Source: Seminibacterium arietis
GTDB taxonomy: Bacteria > Pseudomonadota > Gammaproteobacteria > Enterobacterales > Pasteurellaceae
Direction: 5' to 3'
Assembly: GCF_042675725.1 (NCBI RefSeq)
Contig: NZ_JBHTJN010000004.1
Coordinates: forward strand, 124,001 to 188,000
DNA length: 64,000 bases
Below the pieces are notes generated by a model. It did no database searches. It saw only the letters and a list, made by a program, of their open reading frames with translations, and was not told the DNA's origin. Positions 59,995-64,000 of this stretch are shown here, piece after piece; position 1 is the stretch's first letter; the number at the start of each line of letters is the position of its first letter. Both the position numbers and the translations under genes were made by a program.

Positions 59995-61176
59995 TTAATT
60001 ATCTTTCATTGGTATGATCGTTTCCCAACTGCGACAAGATGGGCAATACCAAGTTAATTTGTGCGTTTGATAACCGCAATTTGTGCAACGATAATCAAAG
60101 CCTTGTTTAATTTTTGCTCCAACAATGTTATGCAATAAAATAAGGCTCTCTTTTTCTTTTCCTTCGCCAGCATTATCAATTTGATACTGAATAAAACGGT
60201 AAAAAACAACTGTACTCGGATTCTGTTTAAGCTGGTGGTATAACTTAGTTTGTGCTGCTACAATGCCATATTTTTCTGCCACTAAATCTGCCAAGGCTAA
60301 ATCTACCGCACTATTTTTAGTCATTTGAGTAGCCCGAATTAAAAATAATTCAAAATTTTCAAGTTGGTTTAATTCATCATAAGCATATTTTAGCATAGCT
60401 AGCACTTCGCCTACGTAATCTGCATTTTGTGCTAATACATTTTCTAAATTTTTGACCGCACTTTGATAATCCAATCGCAACATATAAGCTTGCGCTAATA
60501 AGATAGATGCTCTGACACAGTTAGAATAAATCTTTAATGCGATAGTGAGTAATTCAATAGACTTATTTTCTTGTTGTGGCGGTAGAGTTAAGGCATATTC
60601 ACAATAATAATGAGCAAGGGGGCATGGATCAGTATCTGGTGCTATTTTTGCTAATTTTTCTGCAACATTAATGGCTTTTTTCCATTCTTTTGTTTTTTGA
60701 TAAATGACGGCAAGTTGTTGTAAGGCATTTTTAGCAAATTCGGGTTCATCAATTAACACAATATAAAGAGCTTCTGCTCGATCATAAAAGCCGACAGCCA
60801 TAAAATCTTTTGCTAGCTGTTGTTTCACTAATAATTTTTGTTCAAAACTATAATGCGGACTGCGATCAATTGTTTGGTGAATGCGTAACGCTCGATCAAC
60901 TTCACCACGAGATCGAAAAAGATTGCCAAGGGTGAGTTCTGCTTCAAATTGCGATGTGCGTTCAAGATCATTTTCGGTTTCTTGTTTTTGTAAAATATTC
61001 AAAAACAAATCCACCGCTTTTTGTGGTTCATTAGATAACAACAAATTAACCCCCGTGACGTAATCTCGAGATAATTTGTTGCTTATATCTTCCTGATCTT
61101 TTTTAGCACTACGATGTCCCATATACCAACCATATGCGGCGGCAATGGGCAAAAGCAGGAAGAGTAATTCAAGCAT
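59995..61176 (-). CDS. lapB: LapB (YciM), LPS assembly regulator
   Basis: The 393-residue protein has an N-terminal membrane anchor (about 1-20), a cytoplasmic array of TPR helices (about 40-350) and a C-terminal rubredoxin-like zinc/iron knuckle (CTNCGYQ...CPSC, about 367-384). In E. coli it guides LpxC to FtsH and so sets lipopolysaccharide output. It shares one base (TAATG) with lapA, so the pair is coupled. Length compares with 389 in E. coli. Confidence 0.95.
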   Translation of the reverse strand: MLELLFLLLPIAAAYGWYMGHRSAKKDQEDISNKLSRDYVTGVNLLLSNEPQKAVDLFLNILQKQETENDLERTSQFEAELTLGNLFRSRGEVDRALRIHQTIDRSPHYSFEQKLLVKQQLAKDFMAVGFYDRAEALYIVLIDEPEFAKNALQQLAVIYQKTKEWKKAINVAEKLAKIAPDTDPCPLAHYYCEYALTLPPQQENKSIELLTIALKIYSNCVRASILLAQAYMLRLDYQSAVKNLENVLAQNADYVGEVLAMLKYAYDELNQLENFELFLIRATQMTKNSAVDLALADLVAEKYGIVAAQTKLYHQLKQNPSTVVFYRFIQYQIDNAGEGKEKESLILLHNIVGAKIKQGFDYRCTNCGYQTHKLTWYCPSCRSWETIIPMKDN

Positions 61177-61469
61177 TATACAGCCTTATTCTTAGCTGCA
61201 CTTAACTCATTAATTAGTACAGTTTGACGTTTAACTTTACGAGAAAGGGCAAGATTTTTCAATTTTAATTTTAAATAGAAAAATCCTGTAATTAACCAGC
61301 CTAAAATTAGACCTAAACCAAATAAAACAGCGACCAGAGTTGAAAGCTGAACTTGATTTTGTGCGATAATATAATTGAAAGTGATAACTTGATCATTATT
61401 AGCCCCAACGGTGATGGCAATCAAAATAACAGCAAGTAAAATAACAAAAGCAAGAATATATTTAATCAT
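61176..61469 (-). CDS. lapA: LapA (YciS), LPS assembly protein A
   Basis: The 97-residue membrane protein has two helices (about 3-22 and 42-66) of the DUF1049 family and the conserved TFNY and LGLILGW segments (here VITFNYI and LFGLGLILGWLI). It forms the LapAB unit with LapB. It follows ihfB, from which it is separated by a terminator hairpin, so it may have its own promoter in 61470-61563. Confidence 0.9.
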   Translation of the reverse strand: MIKYILAFVILLAVILIAITVGANNDQVITFNYIIAQNQVQLSTLVAVLFGLGLILGWLITGFFYLKLKLKNLALSRKVKRQTVLINELSAAKNKAV

Positions 61470-61521
61470 GATTACTCTCCTAAATAGGCTTTATTGTTCT
61501 CATTATGCCAAAAATAAATAT

Positions 61522-61549
61522 AAAAAACGACACTAAAGTGCCGTTTTTT
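61522..61549 (-). terminator. ihfB terminator
   Basis: AAAAAACGRCACT and its complement form a stem that is perfect, with one G-U pair, only on the minus strand. A T6 run ends it, 15 nt past the ihfB stop. Confidence 0.75.
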
Positions 61550-61563
61550 CAGTTAGTCAAATA

Positions 61564-61848
61564 TTAAGCATGAATATTCACGCGTTCTCTCAATAATTTT
61601 CCTGCTTTAAAGTGCGGTACCGCTTTTGCGGATAATTTCACTTGTTCGCCTGTTTTTGGATTGCGTCCTATTCTCGGTTGACGAAAATGAAGCGTGAAAC
61701 TACCGAATCCTCGAATTTCAATGCGTCTGCCACGTTCTAACGCTAGCGACATTTGTTCTAAAATTTCTTTCACTAAAACTTCTACTTCTCTTGCTGAAAG
61801 AGATTTACTTTTTCGTGCTAAGTTTTCAATAAGTTCTGACTTATTCAT
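61564..61848 (-). CDS. ihfB: IhfB, integration host factor beta subunit
   Basis: The 94-residue HU/IHF-family protein has the beta-arm motif [28 protein letters not shown], including the Pro that intercalates in DNA, and the C-terminal [14 protein letters not shown]. With IhfA it bends DNA sharply at specific sites. rpsA-ihfB is the usual order; a hairpin sits between them. Confidence 0.97.
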   Translation of the reverse strand: MNKSELIENLARKSKSLSAREVEVLVKEILEQMSLALERGRRIEIRGFGSFTLHFRQPRIGRNPKTGEQVKLSAKAVPHFKAGKLLRERVNIHA

Positions 61849-61870
61849 AATATTCTCCTAACTTGTCAAT

Positions 61871-61902
61871 GTCAGCGTAGCTAGACTTGACGCTACGCCG
61901 AC
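61871..61902 (-). promoter_or_regulatory. Hairpin between rpsA and ihfB
   Basis: GTCAGCGTAG and CTACGCCGAC pair over 10 bp in minus-strand RNA with one G-U pair and a 12-nt loop. No U run follows, so it is not a simple terminator. It may be an mRNA-processing or attenuation site. Confidence 0.5.
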
Positions 61903-61921
61903 TTTACAGGGAATTTTTTAA

Positions 61922-63568
61922 TTATTCACCTTTAGCTGCTTTGAACGCTTCAGCCATTGCATTAGGAATAGCAACTTCTTCTTGCTTATTCAAGCTTGCT
62001 ACCGCTGCTGCTTCTTCTGCTTGATCTTTCGCTTTAACAGACAAATGAACAAGACGAGCTTTACGATCTACACCTGTGTATTTCGCTTCAACTACATCGC
62101 CTGCTGCAACTTCGCTAGTCAAATCAGCTGCACGGATATAACCTTCCACGCCACCTTCTAATTCAACTTTCGCACCTTTGTTGTCAGCTTCAACAACTTT
62201 AGCAGAAATTACTGCACCTCTTTTGTTTACTGCAACAAAGTTATTAAACGGATCTTCTTCAAGTTGTTTGATACCTAAAGAAATACGCTCTTTAGCAGAA
62301 TCCACTTGTAACACGATTGCTGATACTTCGTCGCCTTTTTTGTATTGACGAACAGCTTCTTCACCTGGTAAATTCCAAGAAATATCAGATAAGTGAACTA
62401 AACCGTCAATTCCACCTTCAAGACCGATGAAAATACCGAAGTCTGTAATAGATTTGATTTTACCTGAAACTTTGTCACCTTTGTTGTGAGTTTCTGCAAA
62501 TTGTAACCATGGATTTGGTTTGCATTGTTTCAAGCCTAATGAAATACGACGACGTTCTTCATCAATTTCTAATACCATTACTTCAACTTCATCACCTAAG
62601 TTAACTACTTTAGATGGGTGAATATTTTTGTTTGTCCAATCCATTTCTGAAACGTGAACTAAACCTTCAACACCTTCTAAAATTTCAACAAAACAGCCGT
62701 AATCAGTTAAGTTAGTTACTTTACCTGTTAATTTGCTGTTCACTGGATGATTTTCAGCAATCGCCACCCAAGGATCTTGACCTAATTGTTTTAAGCCTAA
62801 AGATACACGAGAACGATCTCTGTCGAATTTTAATACTTTAACTGTGATTTCATCACCGACATTAACGATTTCACTTGGATGTTTAACACGTTTCCAAGCC
62901 ATATCTGTGATGTGTAATAAACCATCAACACCACCTAAATCAACAAACGCACCGTATTCAGTTAAGTTTTTAACTGTACCTTTAACTTCTGAACCTTCTA
63001 CTAGGTTAGCTAGGATTTCTTCACGGTCTTGACTATTTTCAGATTCAATCACCGCACGACGAGAAACTACTACGTTGTTGCGTTTTTGATCAAGTTTGAT
63101 GACTTTAAATTCTAATTCTTTACCTTCAAGGTGTAGAGTGTCTCTTACTGGACGAGTATCCACTAATGAACCTGGTAAGAATGCACGTACACCGTTTAAC
63201 TCAACTGTGAAACCACCTTTCACTTTACCGTTGATTAAACCGATAACAGTTGCCTGTTCTTCGTATGCTTTTTCTAATTCAATCCAAGACTCGTGACGAA
63301 CTGCTTTTTCACGTGAAAGTTTAGTTTCACCGAAACCATCTTCCACCGCATCTAATACTACGTTTACTAGATCGCCTACTTGAACTTCTAATTCGCCTTG
63401 AGCGTTTTGAAATTCTTCCGCAGGAATACGAGATTCAGATTTTAAACCAGCATCAACATACACATAGCCTTTTTCAATAGCTACTACTGTACCGTTAACA
63501 ATTGAACCTAAACGAGTTTCAAGGTCTTTTAATGATTCTTCAAAAAGTTGAGCAAAAGATTCTGACAT
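61922..63568 (-). CDS. rpsA: Ribosomal protein S1
   Basis: The 548-residue S1 has six S1 RNA-binding repeats of about 75-90 residues; the G-x-V/I and L-H-I-S/T-D elements recur at roughly 21-85, 105-170, 192-257, 277-345, 364-430 and 451-515. It brings mRNA to the 30S subunit. It is slightly shorter than the E. coli protein (557). The cmk gene ends 129 bp upstream on the same strand, the standard cmk-rpsA order. Confidence 0.97.
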   Translation of the reverse strand: MSESFAQLFEESLKDLETRLGSIVNGTVVAIEKGYVYVDAGLKSESRIPAEEFQNAQGELEVQVGDLVNVVLDAVEDGFGETKLSREKAVRHESWIELEKAYEEQATVIGLINGKVKGGFTVELNGVRAFLPGSLVDTRPVRDTLHLEGKELEFKVIKLDQKRNNVVVSRRAVIESENSQDREEILANLVEGSEVKGTVKNLTEYGAFVDLGGVDGLLHITDMAWKRVKHPSEIVNVGDEITVKVLKFDRDRSRVSLGLKQLGQDPWVAIAENHPVNSKLTGKVTNLTDYGCFVEILEGVEGLVHVSEMDWTNKNIHPSKVVNLGDEVEVMVLEIDEERRRISLGLKQCKPNPWLQFAETHNKGDKVSGKIKSITDFGIFIGLEGGIDGLVHLSDISWNLPGEEAVRQYKKGDEVSAIVLQVDSAKERISLGIKQLEEDPFNNFVAVNKRGAVISAKVVEADNKGAKVELEGGVEGYIRAADLTSEVAAGDVVEAKYTGVDRKARLVHLSVKAKDQAEEAAAVASLNKQEEVAIPNAMAEAFKAAKGE

Positions 63569-63697
63569 AATTAATCTTCTAAATTTAAGTTAATAACGAC
63601 CACTTTCATTCCAGCAAAAGTGGGGCTGATAATAAATGTTCATTCTTCCTTGAATAAACGGAAAAATTTAGCAAAAATGCACCGCTCTTAGTTAATC

Positions 63698-64000
63698 TTA
63701 ATTGTTTAACTTCCCTTTGATATAACTCAAGGCTTGAGTTATCACTTCGTCAATGCTCATTGTTGTACTATCTAACAATAAAGCATCTTCTGCGGGCTTC
63801 AATGGAGCAAGAGTTCGATTGCGATCACGAAAATCGCGTTCTTTTATCTCGGCTAAAATCTGTGCAAAGTTACCATCAATTCCTTTATTTTGCAACTGTT
63901 TTAAGCGTCTTTTTGCTCTTTCTTCTGCACTTGCATCTAAAAATAATTTTACTTGTGCATTTGGAAAGACTACTGTTCCCATATCTCGTCCATCAGCAAT
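63698..64000 (-). CDS. cmk: Cmk, cytidylate kinase (5' end beyond window)
   Basis: The C-terminal 100 residues of CMP kinase are present: [12 protein letters not shown] (the nucleotide-binding GRD motif), [13 protein letters not shown] (LID region) and [29 protein letters not shown]. The frame is open to the right edge, so the start lies outside. It phosphorylates CMP and dCMP for nucleotide recycling. An internal ATG at 63982 is not the real start. Confidence 0.95.
   Translation of the reverse strand: MADGRDMGTVVFPNAQVKLFLDASAEERAKRRLKQLQNKGIDGNFAQILAEIKERDFRDRNRTLAPLKPAEDALLLDSTTMSIDEVITQALSYIKGKLNN

Overview
The window is a chromosomal segment of a Pasteurellaceae bacterium. The evidence is the density of the 9-base Haemophilus-type DNA uptake signal (AAGTGCGGT and its complement), which occurs dozens of times where about one copy would be expected by chance. 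Base composition is AT-rich, and nearly every protein resembles its Haemophilus/Pasteurella counterpart. A full-length aconitase gene (acnB) argues against H. influenzae itself, which is known to lack this TCA step. I cannot name the species. I see no prophage, insertion sequence, CRISPR array or integrative element.

Layout. 1-6.2 kb: the 5' end of rimO, the metallochaperone/isomerase slyD, an iron(III) ABC transporter in which hitA is divergent from hitBC, a SIMPL-domain periplasmic protein and rraB. 6.3-11.2 kb: the sugar phosphotransferase genes ptsH, ptsI and crr, then rsgA, orn and two tRNA-Gly genes. 11.2-17.9 kb: a respiratory formate dehydrogenase cluster (fdxG-fdxH-fdxI-fdhE) divergent from fdhD. 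17.9-25.6 kb: rimK, grxA, ompW, yciC-yciB-yciA-yciI, acnB and an unrecognised small membrane protein. 25.7-34.3 kb: the spermidine/putrescine transporter potABCD, a pepT-like gene and glnE. 34.3-40.1 kb: a TPP riboswitch with thiBPQ, then bioB and tyrS. 40.1-45.6 kb: tsaE-amiB-mutL-miaA-hfq and four identical tandem tRNA-Lys genes. 45.8-50.4 kb: ybgC-tolQRAB-pal. 50.6-58.8 kb: one 2714-residue trimeric autotransporter adhesin. 58.9-64 kb: rpsA, ihfB, lapA, lapB, pyrF and yciH, with the 3' part of cmk at the right edge.

The genes are mostly housekeeping: nutrient import (iron, polyamine, thiamine, PTS sugars), anaerobic respiration with formate, envelope integrity (Tol-Pal, LapAB, AmiB) and RNA/translation functions. 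Genes are tightly packed, and many neighbours overlap by 1-20 nt. Inverted pairs of uptake signals often sit at gene ends and probably act as terminators.

The observations most worth checking are: (1) the pepT-position gene is intact but has lost the catalytic glutamate and two zinc ligands, so it looks like a pseudoenzyme; (2) the formate dehydrogenase catalytic subunit has a cysteine codon exactly where the E. coli enzyme has selenocysteine; (3) hitA and hitBC are split head to head around a perfect 24-bp palindrome; (4) the adhesin has internal duplications and a C7 tract in its signal-peptide region; (5) uptake signals have shaped coding sequence in rimK and glnE. I found no convincing previously undescribed multi-gene system.
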